From: Caulobacter henricii
Lineage (GTDB): Bacteria > Pseudomonadota > Alphaproteobacteria > Caulobacterales > Caulobacteraceae
NCBI RefSeq assembly: GCF_001414055.1
Contig: NZ_CP013002.1
Span: forward strand, 2,170,001-2,234,000
Length of the DNA stretch: 64,000 nt
Reading direction: 5' to 3'
This document shows positions 19,238 through 28,602 of the stretch, one piece after another; within the stretch, counting starts at the first letter, position 1; every line of letters begins with the position of its first letter. The notes beneath the pieces are model-generated. The model was given only the letters and a program-made list of their open reading frames with translations, did not search any database and was not told the DNA's origin. A program made the position numbers and the translations under genes.

Positions 19238-20356
19238 CTGGTCATCCAAGCCGTCCAAACCGCAAAGCTTCTGAACCTGGCGCGCAGTCGCGATCCGGGC
19301 GACCGTGAGCGACTGCTCAGCGGCATCATCGAGCTCTGCGAAGCCGGGCAGGCTGCCGGTGCGCCGACGGATCCCGATGTTCAGCGCCTGCTGGACTCCA
19401 TCTTCATGACCCTGGTTGTCGAGGCCGAGCGCGACATCCGGCAACGTTTGTCCGAGCGTCTGGCAGATGCGCCCTGGGCCCCTTCGGCCCTGATCAACAT
19501 TCTGGCCCTCGATGAAATCGAGATTGCGCGGCCGATCATCGCCCGTAGCCCCGTGCTCCAGGACCATGACCTGATCCGACTGATGGTCCAGGCCACACTC
19601 GAGCACCAGATCGAGATCGCTCGCCGCCCTCGCCTTTCGGCCTCTGTCGTCGAGGCCATTCTTGCCCGTGATGAGCCTGCAGTCCTGACGGCCATGGCGA
19701 GCAATGAGACCGCCGAAATCTCGGCGGATGGTTTGCGACGCCTCGTTGGCCGCGCCAAGGATGTGGTTGCCCTGCGCTCTCCGCTCGCCCGCCACCCGCT
19801 GTTGTCGAGCGAACTGGCCGAGCAGCTTTATCTGTGGGTTGGACGCGCCCTGCGCGAAGCCCTCACAACCCGCTTTCACCTTGACCCCGAGACCCTGGCC
19901 GATGCGGTCGGCGAGACCCTGCGCGCCGCACATCAGGGTGAAAAACCGGCCAATGAGAGCGACCTTGAGCCTGACGATGAGCGTGAGGACATGGAACGTT
20001 CGCTTGTCGAGAAGCTCGACGCGGCGGGTCAGCTCCGGCCAGGCTACCTGCTGCGCGTGTTGCGCGAGGGCCGCCTGCCGCTCTTTGTCGTGGCGCTGGC
20101 GAGACTGGGTCAGTTTGACAGCGGCCAGATCCGGCGCGCAATCGACAGCAACCGCCCGGAACTCCTAGCCCTGGCCTGTTCGGCGGTGGGCATCGACCGC
20201 AGCGTGTTCCCTACCATTCTGGACCATGTTCGCCAGTTGAACGGTGGCCGGCCCGGCGGCGGCGATGAGGGTGCCAGGCGTGCTGGCAGCGCCTTCGGTC
20301 CGTTCACGCCGGACATCGCAGGAATGGCGTTCAGACAGGCTGTCAGCGCGGTTTGA
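19238..20356 (+). CDS. DUF2336-family protein without a canonical start codon
   Basis: About 372 residues, predicted alpha-helical and soluble, recognisable as DUF2336: [20 protein letters not shown] at the start, then repeated helical blocks such as [22 protein letters not shown] and [18 protein letters not shown] (HEAT-like). Its function is unknown; the family is common in Caulobacterales and Rhizobiales. The start is a puzzle: no in-frame ATG, GTG or TTG exists near the homologous N-terminus. A perfect AGGAGG at 19232-19237 is followed by CTG (19238, too close to it) and ATC (19244, ideal spacing). The coordinate given uses CTG. Located between glpK (divergent) and nadK. Confidence 0.85.
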   Translation: MVIQAVQTAKLLNLARSRDPGDRERLLSGIIELCEAGQAAGAPTDPDVQRLLDSIFMTLVVEAERDIRQRLSERLADAPWAPSALINILALDEIEIARPIIARSPVLQDHDLIRLMVQATLEHQIEIARRPRLSASVVEAILARDEPAVLTAMASNETAEISADGLRRLVGRAKDVVALRSPLARHPLLSSELAEQLYLWVGRALREALTTRFHLDPETLADAVGETLRAAHQGEKPANESDLEPDDEREDMERSLVEKLDAAGQLRPGYLLRVLREGRLPLFVVALARLGQFDSGQIRRAIDSNRPELLALACSAVGIDRSVFPTILDHVRQLNGGRPGGGDEGARRAGSAFGPFTPDIAGMAFRQAVSAV

Positions 20357-20388
20357 CAAGCCGGTTGGCTTCGCGCCTCTTGAGCGTG

Positions 20389-21171
20389 ATGTACCAGCCC
20401 CAGCCCTTCCTGACTCGCCTGACGTTCAAGGCCAGCGACAGGCCCGAAGCCGAAGAGGCCCGCGAGCGCCTGATCGCCCGTTATGGCGATGTCGGAGAGG
20501 ATTCAGCCCAGGTGATCGTTGCCCTGGGCGGTGATGGATTCATGCTCGAAACCCTGCATGCTGCCATCGCCAGCCAGACACCGATCTACGGCATGAACCG
20601 CGGCTCTGTTGGCTTTCTGATGAACGAGTACAGCGAAGATGGGCTTCTGGAGCGGATCAATGCCGCCGAACGGGCGACGATTCATCCTCTCGCCATGACC
20701 GCCATCGACTCACAGCGCCGCAACCATCGCGCCCTGGCCATCAACGAAGTCTCCTTGCTTCGACAGACCCGACAGACCGCCAAGCTCCGGATCTCGATCG
20801 ACGGCAAGGTCCGGATGAGCGAACTGGTGTGCGACGGTGCCCTGATTGCGACGCCGGCCGGTTCGACGGCCTATAATCTCTCGGCCCATGGCCCGATCAT
20901 TCCGATCGGGGGACAGGTGCTGGCCCTCACGCCAATCAGTGCCTTCCGTCCCCGCCGCTGGCGCGGGGCCCTTCTCCCGCGTTCAGCGCGGATCACTTTC
21001 GAGATCCTCGAGGGCGACAAACGTCCAGTCAGCGCCGTGGCAGACAATTTCGAGGTTCGTGATGTCCTTGAAGTGCACATTTCCGAAGACCGTGACACCA
21101 GCTTGGCGATGCTTTTCGACGCCGGCCGGAGTCTTGACGAGCGCGTACTCACTGAGCAGTTTTCGGCCTGA
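20389..21171 (+). CDS. nadK: NAD kinase
   Basis: 260 residues from ATG 20389. The GGDG motif ([16 protein letters not shown]) and [15 protein letters not shown] are diagnostic; the ATP/NAD site continues with [15 protein letters not shown] and [19 protein letters not shown]. The enzyme makes NADP from NAD. An in-frame GTG lies directly before the ATG and a TTG at 20353; ATG best matches the compact Caulobacter form. It follows the DUF2336 gene by 32 bp. Confidence 0.96.
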   Translation: MYQPQPFLTRLTFKASDRPEAEEARERLIARYGDVGEDSAQVIVALGGDGFMLETLHAAIASQTPIYGMNRGSVGFLMNEYSEDGLLERINAAERATIHPLAMTAIDSQRRNHRALAINEVSLLRQTRQTAKLRISIDGKVRMSELVCDGALIATPAGSTAYNLSAHGPIIPIGGQVLALTPISAFRPRRWRGALLPRSARITFEILEGDKRPVSAVADNFEVRDVLEVHISEDRDTSLAMLFDAGRSLDERVLTEQFSA

Positions 21172-21261
21172 GGCGTCGGCCGCAGAGAAACGGATGTCTC
21201 ACGCGTTGTTAACGCCTGCTATGATACCCAATACCAACTGTGCGCCGCCGGGGAGGCGATC

Positions 21262-21744
21262 TTGACGACTAAGCCAACCGCCGAAGTGATCCAGGTTCCG
21301 AATATGCTGAAGCTGAAAGTCGGCGGACGCGGCGGCATCGACATGGCAGCAATCGCCAAGGCGGAAGCTGCGCTCAAGAGCCTGTCGGGCAATTTTGCAC
21401 AATGGCTTCAGGACGAAATCAGCAAGCTCGAGGCCGCGCGTCAGGACGTAAAGACCGAAGGATTGAACGCCACGACGGTCGAGGCCCTCTATCTGCGGGC
21501 CCATGATCTGAAGGGCCTCGGCGCTACCTACGAATTCCCGCTGATCACCCGAATCGCCGCTTCACTTTGCAAGCTGATCGACGAGCCGGACACGCGCCTG
21601 TCAGCCCCGATGTTCCTGGTGGATGCTCATATCGACGCCATCAAGGCTGCCGTGCGCGGCGACATCAAGGTCGACACCCATCCGGTTGGCAAGGCCCTGG
21701 CCGAAGAACTTGAAGGTCGGGTTACAGAGTACCTGGCCGGCTGA
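21262..21744 (+). CDS. Stand-alone histidine phosphotransferase (Hpt) protein
   Basis: 160 residues, all helical. The Hpt motif LYLRAHDLKGLGATYEF places the phospho-acceptor at His81. The start is TTG at 21262, preceded by GGGGAGG. Hpt proteins pass phosphate between hybrid kinases and response regulators; Caulobacter uses several in cell-cycle and stalk control. This protein is longer than minimal Hpt domains (about 40 extra N-terminal and 30 C-terminal residues). No partner kinase or regulator is adjacent, so its pathway cannot be named. Confidence 0.85.
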   Translation: MTTKPTAEVIQVPNMLKLKVGGRGGIDMAAIAKAEAALKSLSGNFAQWLQDEISKLEAARQDVKTEGLNATTVEALYLRAHDLKGLGATYEFPLITRIAASLCKLIDEPDTRLSAPMFLVDAHIDAIKAAVRGDIKVDTHPVGKALAEELEGRVTEYLAG

Positions 21745-21750
21745 CCGTCT

Positions 21751-23154
21751 TCAGATCAGGCCGAACAGGCCTCTGAGATAGGGATTGAGCATTCGGCCTT
21801 CCGGATCGAGCTCAGCCCGGACTTTCAGGAAATCATCCCAGCGCGGATAGAGGGCTGCCAGCTGCTGACCACGCAGGTTGTGCAGCTTGCCCCAGTGCGG
21901 GCGTCCACCATGACGGCGGAAGATCGGTTCGATCAGTTCATAGAAGAATGAGAAATCGTCCTTGTAGTGCGTGTGCACGGCGATCGATCCGCGAGGCCCG
22001 CCATGGAAGGGCGACAGCCAGGCATCATCGGCCGCGATCCGACGCACCTCGATCGGGAAGAACACGTCAGGCCGCTCCTGCTCTATCGTCGCGACCACTT
22101 CAGCCAGGACCTCAAGCTGGGCGTCGACCGGAAGATGGAACTCCATCTCGTTGAAACGAACCGGCCGATCCGTTGAAAGGAGCTTCCAACCTTCGTCGAC
22201 GGCCGTCTCCGGTTTGGCACTGGCCAGCAGTGCCCTGGCAGCCGCCTTTCGCAGGGGCACCGAGAACCCGAAAAGGTTTCGCAAGGCCTTGAGTGCGTCG
22301 AGAAAGGCTGAGTCCTGGTCCGGGCCCCTCACTTCGGCCGGATCGTCTGTCTCATCGTGGCTGATCCCGACCGCCAGGCCCGTAAACGGTACGGCATAGA
22401 ACTCGAAATTCCGATGCTGCGCCCAGCGGGCCTCGGCTTGGCCCAGAGCCTCATCGAAGGGCTCGATCCAGACGCGACGACGAACCCTTCGATTGGCGAT
22501 GGTCTTCAGCCTGACCTGGGAGATCACGCCGAGCGACCCGAACGAAACCTTTGCAGCCTGGAAGATGTCAGCGTCGCGGCCAGCATCACAGTCGATCACG
22601 CGCCCGTCCGGCGTCACGAGGCGAAGCGCCGTCACATCGCCGTGCAAGGCTTGCAGCTTGACGCCCGTGCCATGGGTCGCCGTAGCCAGGGCACCGGCGA
22701 GAGATTGCTTGTTGATATCGGGCAGATTGGCCATCGCCCGCCCCTTGGCCGCCAACGCTGGGCCCAGAGCCCCAAGCCGAGTGCCCGCCAGGACCACGGC
22801 CTCATCGCCCTGCCACTCCGTTACGCCCGACATGGCGTCCAGGGAGACCATGGTCCCATTCGTCGGAACCAGAGCCGTAAAGGAATGACCGGCACCGACC
22901 GGCCGGATCGGAGCCGACGCAGTCTTGAGCATGCGGGCCAGTTCAGCCTCGTCCCTCGGGGCCAGGCGCGCCGAGGGATAGGCGGTCTGGATTCCGGACC
23001 AGTTGCGCCACAGAAGTTTGCCGTCAGGGCTGACCGACTTCGGCGCGGGGGGCTCGGGCTTGTCGTGGGTAGCGGTCAGATAGACCCCGCCACCGGCCGC
23101 CACGGTTGCCAGCACAGAACTGCCCGCGACCAGTGCCCCTCGTCTCGAGATCAT
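21751..23154 (-). CDS. FAD-dependent aldonolactone oxidase (arabinono/gulonolactone oxidase type)
   Basis: 467 residues from ATG 23154 (GGGGGAACGC upstream). The N-terminus MISRRGALVAGSS plus a hydrophobic run looks like a Tat signal or anchor. The VAO-type FAD domain has PVGAGHSFTALVPTNG, whose His is the usual covalent FAD site; the C-terminal ALO domain carries RPHWGKLHNLRG. Such enzymes oxidise sugar-1,4-lactones at the cell surface or periplasm. It lies 14 bp downstream of a cytochrome c gene, its likely electron acceptor. Confidence 0.9.
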   Translation of the reverse strand: MISRRGALVAGSSVLATVAAGGGVYLTATHDKPEPPAPKSVSPDGKLLWRNWSGIQTAYPSARLAPRDEAELARMLKTASAPIRPVGAGHSFTALVPTNGTMVSLDAMSGVTEWQGDEAVVLAGTRLGALGPALAAKGRAMANLPDINKQSLAGALATATHGTGVKLQALHGDVTALRLVTPDGRVIDCDAGRDADIFQAAKVSFGSLGVISQVRLKTIANRRVRRRVWIEPFDEALGQAEARWAQHRNFEFYAVPFTGLAVGISHDETDDPAEVRGPDQDSAFLDALKALRNLFGFSVPLRKAAARALLASAKPETAVDEGWKLLSTDRPVRFNEMEFHLPVDAQLEVLAEVVATIEQERPDVFFPIEVRRIAADDAWLSPFHGGPRGSIAVHTHYKDDFSFFYELIEPIFRRHGGRPHWGKLHNLRGQQLAALYPRWDDFLKVRAELDPEGRMLNPYLRGLFGLI

Positions 23155-23168
23155 GCGTTCCCCCAAGC

Positions 23169-23525
23169 CTATGCGGGGTCTTCGCGCCCCGCCATGAATC
23201 GTATCAGGCCCTGGAAATCCGCCGGTGCGCAAGCCACGCACTGGCCCGAGGCCGGCATGGCCTTGAAACCCTGGATGGTATGGTCGAGCAATACGGCCTC
23301 GCCCTGCTTCCAGCGGGGATCCCAGGCCACGCGATCCCGCACGAGCGGCGCGCCCGTGCCAGGTGAGGCATGGCAGGCCTTGCAGGAGGTCTCGTAGAGG
23401 TCAGCCAAGCGGGCATCAGTGGGCTTCAGCTGCAACGCCTCTTCCGGCGTGGGGGCCGGCGGAAGCTTTTCGCTGCAGCCCGACAGGGCCAGGGCCGCAA
23501 CAGCAAGAAGCACGGCAGCACGCAT
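23169..23525 (-). CDS. Cytochrome c5-type lipoprotein
   Basis: 118 residues. A lipoprotein signal (LLAVAALALSGC) puts the acylated Cys at residue 17. One heme site CKACH (residues 48-52) is followed by FKAMPASGQCVACAPADF, which has the axial Met and extra CxxC pair typical of the c5 family. ATG 23525 overlaps the folD stop by one base (TGATG). A membrane-anchored periplasmic electron carrier, probably partner of the lactone oxidase gene that follows. Confidence 0.9.
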   Translation of the reverse strand: MRAAVLLAVAALALSGCSEKLPPAPTPEEALQLKPTDARLADLYETSCKACHASPGTGAPLVRDRVAWDPRWKQGEAVLLDHTIQGFKAMPASGQCVACAPADFQGLIRFMAGREDPA

Positions 23526-24421
23526 CAGGCGCCTATCCCGTTCAGGCGCTTCGCAGCGGTAACAGTGTTGGCCAGAAGGCAAGCGATGGTCATGGGGCCG
23601 ACGCCTCCCGGTACGGGCGTGATGGCTCCCGCCACCGCCTTGACCTCGTCGAAGGCCACATCCCCGACCAGACGGGTCTTGCCTGCTGCAGCTGCAACGG
23701 GATCGCGGGACGGGAATCGGCTGATCCCGACATCGATGACCACCGCGCCCGGTTTGATCCAGTCGGCCTTGACCATCTCGGCGCGCCCGACGGCGGCAAC
23801 CACGATATCGGCCTGACGGACGATACCGGGAAGGTCCTGGCTGCGGGAATGGGCAATGGTTACCGTGCAGTCGGCAGCCAGAAGCATCTGGGCCATGGGC
23901 TTGCCCATCAGATTGGATCGGCCAATCACGACCGCGGACTTGCCGCGCAAATCGCCGAGCGCGTCCTTCAAGAGCATCATACAGCCAAGGGGCGTGCAAG
24001 GCGTCAGGGCCGGCAATCCGCTGGCAAGGCGGCCGGCATTGGTGACGGTCAGGCCATCAACGTCCTTGTCCGGCGAGATCGCTGCCACGATATCCGATTG
24101 CTTGAGATGATCCGGAACCGGGAACTGCACCAGAACGCCATGGATTGACGGATCCGCATTCAGCTTCCCGACCAGGGCCAGAAGGTCGTCCTGGCTGACA
24201 TCGGCAGGCAGACGGTGTGTCTCGGAGTGCATGCCTGCAGCCAGGGTCTGCTCACCCTTGTTCCGGACATAGACCTGGCTGGCGGCATCGTCTCCAACCA
24301 GGACAACGGCAAGCCCGGGCGTGACGCCATGCTCGACTTTCAGAGCCTGAACATCCGCTGCCACCTGCTCGCGCAGTTTGGCTGCGAACGCCTTGCCGTC
24401 GATGATCCTGGCCTCAGACAT
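23525..24421 (-). CDS. folD: Bifunctional methylenetetrahydrofolate dehydrogenase / cyclohydrolase
   Basis: 298 residues. Motifs include [14 protein letters not shown] (substrate Tyr and Lys), [11 protein letters not shown] and [20 protein letters not shown] for NADP binding. FolD interconverts methylene-, methenyl- and formyl-tetrahydrofolate. ATG at 24421, divergent from crtY 91 bp away; coupled to the cytochrome gene downstream. Confidence 0.97.
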   Translation of the reverse strand: MSEARIIDGKAFAAKLREQVAADVQALKVEHGVTPGLAVVLVGDDAASQVYVRNKGEQTLAAGMHSETHRLPADVSQDDLLALVGKLNADPSIHGVLVQFPVPDHLKQSDIVAAISPDKDVDGLTVTNAGRLASGLPALTPCTPLGCMMLLKDALGDLRGKSAVVIGRSNLMGKPMAQMLLAADCTVTIAHSRSQDLPGIVRQADIVVAAVGRAEMVKADWIKPGAVVIDVGISRFPSRDPVAAAAGKTRLVGDVAFDEVKAVAGAITPVPGGVGPMTIACLLANTVTAAKRLNGIGA

Positions 24422-24512
24422 GGGCGCCTCCCTGTTTCGCTGTGCCTAACCGCTCGTTTTGCTGCGCGCAACGGTGGCGTGGCGAGCTGCCAATCGTGCT
24501 AGACGCTCGGTC

Positions 24513-25700
24513 ATGGCGACACAGTCCTCCAATACCCGCGCAGACGTCGTCCTTGTGGGCGGCGGTCTCGCCAATGGCCTGATTGCTCTGCGTTTGAGGA
24601 CCTTGCGTCCCGACCTGCGCGTCATTCTGCTGGAGCGCGAAAAGAGAATCGGCGGCGAGCACACGTGGTGCCATTTCGGCACCGACGTCAGTCCCGGCAT
24701 TTCTGGCTGGCTCAGACCTCTGATCGTCCACCGCTGGTCCGACTATGAGGTTCGCTTTCCAGGCCATAGCAGAGCGCTCAAGACACCCTATCTCGCCATC
24801 ACATCCCAACGCCTGCACGAGGCGGTTTCAGCGGCCCTCGGCCAGGATGCCTGGCTGAGCGCAACGGCGTCGGAGGTATCGCCTCATCAGGTCACCCTGA
24901 CCGATGGTCGACGCATTACAGCGGCCGCCGTCGTCGACGGACGTGGCCCGCGCCGCAGCCGTAGCCTGGCTCTCGGCTGGCAGAAGTTTCTGGGCCAGGA
25001 GGTGAAGCTGACGAGTCCCCACGGCTTGACCCGGCCGATCATCATGGACGCCACGGTATCCCAGCTCGACGGCTACCGCTTCCTCTACGTCCTGCCACTC
25101 GATGCAAGCCGTCTTCTGATCGAAGACACGCGGTATAGCGACGGCTTCGACCTCGATCGCGACGCCCTGCGTGCCGACATTCTCGCCTATGCCAACCAGC
25201 AGGGCTGGACCGTAGAGAAGATTGTGCGGGAAGAGCACGGGGTTTTGCCCATCGCCCTTGCCGGCGACATCGACGCCTATTGGCGCGAAGCGAGGGCCCA
25301 GGTGGCTGAGGTTGGCCTAAGGGCCGCCCTGTTCCAGCCGACAACGGGCTATTCCCTGCCTGATGCCGCACGATTGGCCGATCAGATCGCCGCCCTGCCC
25401 CACATTACCAGCGCCCATGTCCGGGCCTGCGCCGAGGCCCAGTCCAAAACGGCTTGGCGAAAGCGCCGGTACTTCCGTCTGCTTAATCGGATGCTGTTCA
25501 GGGCCTGTGAGCCGGACCAGCGCTTCAAGGTTCTGGAGCGCTTCTATCGATTGCGCCTGCCGCTCATCCAGCGCTTCTACGCGGCTCGCCTGACACTTTG
25601 GGACAAGGCGCGCGTCCTGATCGGCAAGCCGCCCGTACCTGTCTCGCGCGCTCTGAACTATCTGAGCGAACACTCTGTGATCGAGGACCGACCTGCATGA
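24513..25700 (+). CDS. crtY: Lycopene beta-cyclase
   Basis: 395 residues from ATG 24513. The N-terminal dinucleotide fold ADVVLVGGGLANGLIALRL and the CrtY box GGEHTWCHF are clear, with LLIEDTRYSDG further on. It cyclises both ends of lycopene to beta-carotene. First gene of the crtY-crtI-crtB operon; overlaps crtI by 4 bp (ATGA). Confidence 0.96.
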   Translation: MATQSSNTRADVVLVGGGLANGLIALRLRTLRPDLRVILLEREKRIGGEHTWCHFGTDVSPGISGWLRPLIVHRWSDYEVRFPGHSRALKTPYLAITSQRLHEAVSAALGQDAWLSATASEVSPHQVTLTDGRRITAAAVVDGRGPRRSRSLALGWQKFLGQEVKLTSPHGLTRPIIMDATVSQLDGYRFLYVLPLDASRLLIEDTRYSDGFDLDRDALRADILAYANQQGWTVEKIVREEHGVLPIALAGDIDAYWREARAQVAEVGLRAALFQPTTGYSLPDAARLADQIAALPHITSAHVRACAEAQSKTAWRKRRYFRLLNRMLFRACEPDQRFKVLERFYRLRLPLIQRFYAARLTLWDKARVLIGKPPVPVSRALNYLSEHSVIEDRPA

Positions 25701-27199
25701 CCCTTCCCAAACCCCGCGCAGCAGTCATCGGTTCCGGCTTTGGGGGCCTCGCCCTGGCCATCCGTCTGCAGTCTTCGGGCTTTGATGTCACCGTGCTTGA
25801 AGCTCGCGACCGGCCCGGCGGTCGCGCCTATGTCTGGGAAGACGAGGGCTTCATCTTCGATGCCGGTCCCACGGTGATCACCGATCCCGATTGCCTGAAA
25901 GAGCTGTTCACGCTCAGCGGCCGCAAGATCGAGGACTATGTCGAACTTTTGCCGGTCAACCCGTTCTACCGGCTGGTCTGGGAAGACGGCGACGTCTTTG
26001 ACTATGTCAACGACCAGGCTGAACTGGACCGCCAGATCGCCGCCCGCAATCCGGCCGATGTCGAGGGCTATCGCAAGTTCCACGCCTATTCCGAGGAGCT
26101 CTATCAAAAGGGCTATGTCGAGCTGGGTGCCGTGCCGTTCCTCGACATCCGCAGCATGATCTCATCGGCCCCCGCCCTGATGAAGCTGCAGGCCTGGCGC
26201 AGCGTCTATGACAAGGTCTCATCGTTCGTGAAGGACGAGCATGTCCGTCAGGCCCTGTCCTTCCACAGCTTGCTGGTCGGCGGCAGTCCTTTTGCAACCT
26301 CGTCGATCTATGCCCTTATCCATGCCCTGGAGCGCCGAGGTGGCGTCTGGTTCCCGCGGGGCGGCACCGGTGCCCTGATCCGTGGCCTTGTGCGCCTTTT
26401 TGAGGACCTCGGCGGCACGATCCGTCTCAATGCACCGGTCCAGAAGATCACCACCCGGGACGGCCGCGTCACGGGCGTGATCAATCATGACGGCACCGTC
26501 GAGACGTTCGACACCGTGGCCTCGAACGCCGACGTGATGCACACATATCGCGATCTTCTGGTCGATGATCCGCGCGGCAAAAAGGTCGGCAAGGCGCTGG
26601 AAAGCAAGCGCTGGAGCCCGTCACTGTTCGTGATCTATTTCGGCCTCAAGGCCGAACATCCCGAGATCCGCCACCACACCATCTGCTTTGGCCCGCGCTA
26701 CCGAGAACTGATCGGCGATATCTATAACAAGGACGTCCTGTCCGACGACTTCTCGCTCTATCTGCACTCGCCCTGCGCGACCGATCCCGGCATGGCACCG
26801 CCCGGCTGCAGCAGTTTCTACGTCCTGTCGGTGGTTCCCAATCTCGAGACCGCCCAGATTGACTGGTCCAAGGAAGGGCCTGCCTATCGCGACCGGATCC
26901 TGAACTATCTGGAAGAACGCTACATTCCCAACCTGTCGCGCGACCTGGTGACCAGCCGGATCTTTACGCCGGACGACTTCACCAGCGAGCTGAATGCCTG
27001 GCAGGGAGCCGCCTTCTCGCTTGAGCCCCTGCTGACCCAGAGCGCCTTTTTCCGAACCCACAATCGCGACGACGTCATTCCTAACCTCTACTTCGTCGGT
27101 GCCGGCACCCATCCGGGTGCCGGTATTCCAGGCGTGGTGGGATCCGCCAAGGCAACGGCCTCCCTGATGATCGACGATTTCGAGACCGCAAAAGCGTGA
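25697..27199 (+). CDS. crtI: Phytoene desaturase
   Basis: 500 residues. The FAD-binding AAVIGSGFGGLALAIRL, then RPGGRAYVWEDEGFIFDAGP, and the C-terminal CrtI signature GAGTHPGAGIPGVVGSAK are all present. It performs the desaturations from phytoene to lycopene. The ATG overlaps the crtY stop; the GTG of crtB overlaps its own stop, so the three genes are translationally coupled. Confidence 0.98.
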   Translation: MTLPKPRAAVIGSGFGGLALAIRLQSSGFDVTVLEARDRPGGRAYVWEDEGFIFDAGPTVITDPDCLKELFTLSGRKIEDYVELLPVNPFYRLVWEDGDVFDYVNDQAELDRQIAARNPADVEGYRKFHAYSEELYQKGYVELGAVPFLDIRSMISSAPALMKLQAWRSVYDKVSSFVKDEHVRQALSFHSLLVGGSPFATSSIYALIHALERRGGVWFPRGGTGALIRGLVRLFEDLGGTIRLNAPVQKITTRDGRVTGVINHDGTVETFDTVASNADVMHTYRDLLVDDPRGKKVGKALESKRWSPSLFVIYFGLKAEHPEIRHHTICFGPRYRELIGDIYNKDVLSDDFSLYLHSPCATDPGMAPPGCSSFYVLSVVPNLETAQIDWSKEGPAYRDRILNYLEERYIPNLSRDLVTSRIFTPDDFTSELNAWQGAAFSLEPLLTQSAFFRTHNRDDVIPNLYFVGAGTHPGAGIPGVVGSAKATASLMIDDFETAKA

Positions 27200-28125
27200 G
27201 CCAACTCGAAGCCCAGAGCCGCGAGGCGATCCAGAAGGGCAGCAAGAGCTTTGCGGCCGCTGCAGCGCTGTTCGACGCTGAAACCCGCGCTGACGCCGAA
27301 ATGCTCTACGCTTGGTGTCGGCACTGCGACGACGTGATCGACGGCCAGACCCTGGGCCATGGCATGAGCCCGGTGGAGGATGCCCCGGCCCGTCTGGCAG
27401 CGCTCTATGCCCAGACCCGCGCTGCTCTGGCCGGTGAGCCGCCTGCTGACCCACAGTTTGCCGCGTTCCAGACCGTAGCCTGCCGACGCCGGATTCCGGA
27501 GCGCTACGCCCTGGACATGATCGACGGCTTCGCCATGGACGTCGACGGCCGCCGCTACCAGACGCTGGACGACTTGCTGGACTATTGCTGGGGCGTGGCC
27601 GGGGTGGTCGGAACCATGATGGCCTTGGTCATGGGCACGAAGCCCGATGCCCTTTCGACCCTCCGTCGCGCCCAGGATCTGGGCCTGGCGTTTCAGCTGA
27701 CCAATATCGCCCGCGACATTGTTGAAGACGCTCGCAACGACCGGATCTATGTGCCGCGCGCCTGGCTCGCCGAGCTGGGCGTGCCCGAGACGGCAGTCGC
27801 CGATCCAGCCCATCGTGGCGCGGTGGCGGTGATGGCCAAGCGCCTCGTCGACGCCGCCGAGCCCTATTATGCCTCGGCCCGCTGGGGACTGCGCGACCTG
27901 CCCCTCCGCTGTGCCTGGGCCATTGCGGCGGCCCGGGGGGTCTATCGCCAGATTGGCCTGGATGTCGTGCAGGCCGGCGACAAGGCCTGGGACGAGCGCG
28001 TCGTGGTCAGCGGCCGAATGAAGGCCCTGCGAGCCCTGGAAGGCGGCCTCATCGCCCTGCGTTCGGCGATCTGGGACCGGGCGATCCAGCCGCCTCAGCG
28101 GCCCGATATGTGGTCAAAGATCTAG
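27196..28125 (+). CDS. crtB: Phytoene synthase
   Basis: 309 residues from GTG 27196. The two Asp-rich prenyl-diphosphate motifs are visible: WCRHCDDVIDG and NIARDIVEDARNDRIYVP. It condenses two GGPP to phytoene. Last gene of the plus-strand arm. Its TAG shares the palindrome CTAG with the stop of convergent crtZ (28122-28125), leaving no room for a terminator between the two operons. Confidence 0.97.
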   Translation: MSQLEAQSREAIQKGSKSFAAAAALFDAETRADAEMLYAWCRHCDDVIDGQTLGHGMSPVEDAPARLAALYAQTRAALAGEPPADPQFAAFQTVACRRRIPERYALDMIDGFAMDVDGRRYQTLDDLLDYCWGVAGVVGTMMALVMGTKPDALSTLRRAQDLGLAFQLTNIARDIVEDARNDRIYVPRAWLAELGVPETAVADPAHRGAVAVMAKRLVDAAEPYYASARWGLRDLPLRCAWAIAAARGVYRQIGLDVVQAGDKAWDERVVVSGRMKALRALEGGLIALRSAIWDRAIQPPQRPDMWSKI

Positions 28126-28595
28126 GCTTCGACCCCGCGCGCCTTCAACTGCGCCTTCAGTTCGCGGACGGGTTTGGCCCACAGGAAGCCGAAGGAGACC
28201 GCCCCGTGCTTGGTGTGGACCGCATGGTGGATGCGATGGGCCTGGATGGCGCGTTTCCAGAAGGCGGACTTGCCGAACGGCGTCTTGAAGCGACGGTGCA
28301 CCATGCCGTCATGAAAGATGAAGTACATCATCCCGTAGGCGGTGATCCCGAGACCCACCGGAAGCAGCCACGGCGTGCCATGCACGCCGAAATAGATTGC
28401 CACGATGGCCGGGGTGGCGAAGACCACAGCGAACAGGTCGTTGAGCTCGAACAGTCCTTCGCGCGGTTCATGGTGTGACTTGTGCCAGACCCACATGAAG
28501 CCATGCATGACATAGCGGTGCGTCACCCAGGCAAAGCCCTCCATGAAGGCGAAGGCGGCCAGGAACAGAACGATATCAAGAACCAGTTTCGCCAT
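28122..28595 (-). CDS. crtZ: Beta-carotene hydroxylase
   Basis: 157 residues from ATG 28595, with membrane helices and the His-box pattern of di-iron membrane hydroxylases: HRYVMHGFMWVWHKSHH, HDGMVHRRF and HRIHHAVH. It hydroxylates beta-carotene to zeaxanthin. It starts 7 bp after the ABC permease stop, as the last gene of the crtE-ABC-ABC-crtZ operon. Confidence 0.96.
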   Translation of the reverse strand: MAKLVLDIVLFLAAFAFMEGFAWVTHRYVMHGFMWVWHKSHHEPREGLFELNDLFAVVFATPAIVAIYFGVHGTPWLLPVGLGITAYGMMYFIFHDGMVHRRFKTPFGKSAFWKRAIQAHRIHHAVHTKHGAVSFGFLWAKPVRELKAQLKARGVEA

Positions 28596-28602
28596 CAGGG
28601 TC

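Noticed and set aside
17609..19933. 774-residue glycerol kinase with a long N-terminal extension
   Set aside because: The extra part is antisense to the DUF2336 gene; GTG 19102 has a good ribosome site and gives the normal 497-residue length.
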